DNA of 8,361 nt from Porticoccus sp. (GTDB lineage: Bacteria > Pseudomonadota > Gammaproteobacteria > Pseudomonadales > Porticoccaceae). The position numbers and the translations under genes were made by a program. The notes below the pieces were generated by a model, which made no database searches, was not told the DNA's origin, and was given only the letters and a program-made list of their open reading frames with translations. The stretch lies in NCBI GenBank assembly GCA_011049795.1, contig DRHD01000195.1, forward strand, positions 1 through 8,361, read 5' to 3'. Positions 7,620 through 8,361 of this stretch are shown here, piece after piece. Numbering within the stretch: the stretch's first letter is position 1; every line of letters begins with the position of its first letter.

Positions 7620-8226
7620 CTTCCTCCTCGCCTTTATAGCGATAGGTCTTTGCCGTGATCTTCATGATTAATGCCGATGTACTACTCTGTGAAATTTCAA
7701 AATCATGCAACGTAACAATCCGTGGTAAGCCCGCGATACCGCTAACAAAAGTGCCCAAGTCGTGGTAGTTGCCCTTCACTTCAATTTCAATGGGCAACTC
7801 AATATAAAATTCTTCCTGACGCTCTTCACCCAAGGTGATGCTGGTGATTTCCAAACCACTTGCCAGCCCCTTATTGGTAATGTCTTCCAACAGCCCTGGC
7901 ACCTCGGTGTCACTGGGTAACTGACTAACCAGAGCGCCAAAAGATACCTCCATCTCCACCATTTGCTTGCGATAGGCCTTCAAATTAGACGCTTGAAATG
8001 CTTTTCTCTCAAACTGGGATTTTAAGTCTTCTTCTTGCTTCTGAACTTTGGCTAGATCTTCCTGCAACTCGGCAACATCATAAAAGTAACCACCCGCTAA
8101 TACCGCACAAAAAACGGTGACCCAAACAATAATTTTTATAGCCAGAGGCCATGAGCCAATATTTTCAACATCCAATTCATTGACATCAAACTCTTGCAAC
8201 TCTTGAATTACATCACTAAAGGCCAT
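7609..8226 (-). CDS. pilO: Type IV pilus inner-membrane protein PilO
   Basis: A 205-residue bitopic protein that pairs with PilN in the periplasm to form the alignment subcomplex linking the cytoplasmic PilM and motor to PilP and PilQ. It has a short cytoplasmic N-terminus (1-26), one membrane span at about 28-49 (IKIIVWVTVFCAVLAGGYF within it), and a charged coiled coil at about 50-100. The C-terminal ferredoxin-like PilO domain covers about 107-195, starting with the family-typical SQLPSDTEVPGLLEDI. The last residues (GEEEDDA) are acidic; the DNA coding for them also supplies the pilP Shine-Dalgarno. The ATG at 8226 has GGGGGAG ending 5 nt upstream and follows the pilN stop by only 2 nt, so the start is well supported. 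Confidence 0.95.
   Translation of the reverse strand: MAFSDVIQELQEFDVNELDVENIGSWPLAIKIIVWVTVFCAVLAGGYFYDVAELQEDLAKVQKQEEDLKSQFERKAFQASNLKAYRKQMVEMEVSFGALVSQLPSDTEVPGLLEDITNKGLASGLEITSITLGEERQEEFYIELPIEIEVKGNYHDLGTFVSGIAGLPRIVTLHDFEISQSSTSALIMKITAKTYRYKGEEEDDA
7623..7628 (-). promoter_or_regulatory. pilP ribosome binding site embedded in the pilO end
   Basis: AGGAGG on the minus strand lies inside the codons for the acidic PilO tail (Gly-Glu-Glu-Glu). It is 3 nt from the first pilP ATG and 6 nt from the second, so the usual spacing favours the second. Confidence 0.6.
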
Positions 8227-8228
8227 GT

Positions 8229-8361
8229 TTACTCCCCCTTCTCTTCAATGGAAGGAGTACTAATATTGAATGACAAACTAAATTCACTCGCCTGTTCTCC
8301 GTAATTAGGCTGGGCCTTAACGGCGGTGAGGTTAGGATCATCAAACCATTCAGACTTATCC
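8229..8361 (-). CDS. pilN: Type IV pilus inner-membrane protein PilN, C-terminal end (partial)
   Basis: The last 43 full codons and the TAA stop (8231-8229) of a reading frame that enters from the right edge. The translated end contains EWFDDPNLTAVKAQPNYGEQ, then SEFSLSFNISTP and a short charged tail, EEKGE. This matches the pattern of PilN C-termini, where an F-x-N/D-PNL-x-x-V motif is followed by a beta strand of the periplasmic domain. PilN anchors PilM at the membrane and dimerises with PilO. Identification rests mainly on this short tail and on its place immediately before pilO, 2 nt away. The codons for the final Glu-Lys-Gly-Glu also carry the pilO Shine-Dalgarno. Confidence 0.85.
   Translation of the reverse strand, partial: DKSEWFDDPNLTAVKAQPNYGEQASEFSLSFNISTPSIEEKGE

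Overview
This window carries one conserved gammaproteobacterial gene block, read entirely on the minus strand. In transcription order (right to left) it is pilN (3' end only), pilO, pilP, pilQ, aroK, aroB, a damX-like SPOR gene and gltB (5' end only). The order pilMNOPQ-aroK-aroB-damX-gltB is known from Pseudomonas and relatives. Together with moderate GC and the protein sequences, it suggests a type IV pilus-bearing gammaproteobacterium of the Pseudomonadales/Cellvibrionales type. No species is claimed.

Right part (about 8361 to 4852): type IV pilus alignment complex and secretin. PilN and PilO are inner-membrane partners. PilP is a lipoprotein linking them to the secretin PilQ, which is the outer-membrane pore for the pilus. 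These genes are tightly packed: 2 nt between pilN and pilO, an 11-nt pilO/pilP overlap, and pilP abutting or slightly overlapping pilQ. They read as one operon.

Middle (4824 to 3058): aroK (shikimate kinase) follows pilQ after 27 nt. aroB (3-dehydroquinate synthase) follows after a 168-nt gap that holds a promoter-like sequence with a palindrome inside it. Both enzymes serve the shikimate pathway to chorismate and aromatic amino acids.

Left part (2985 to 1): the DamX-like protein joins a cytoplasmic AAA/ExeA-type domain, one membrane span, a long low-complexity linker and a C-terminal peptidoglycan-binding SPOR domain. Its P-loop lysine is replaced by threonine. A 202-nt gap with a plausible promoter then precedes gltB, the glutamate synthase large subunit, which runs off the left edge.

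No RNA gene, mobile element, CRISPR array or integration scar was seen, and no gene-free stretch exceeds 202 nt. I see no new multi-gene system here. The points worth a second look are the degenerate ATPase site in DamX, a strong Shine-Dalgarno and TTG start hidden inside the pilQ reading frame, and the palindromic promoter-like element before aroB.
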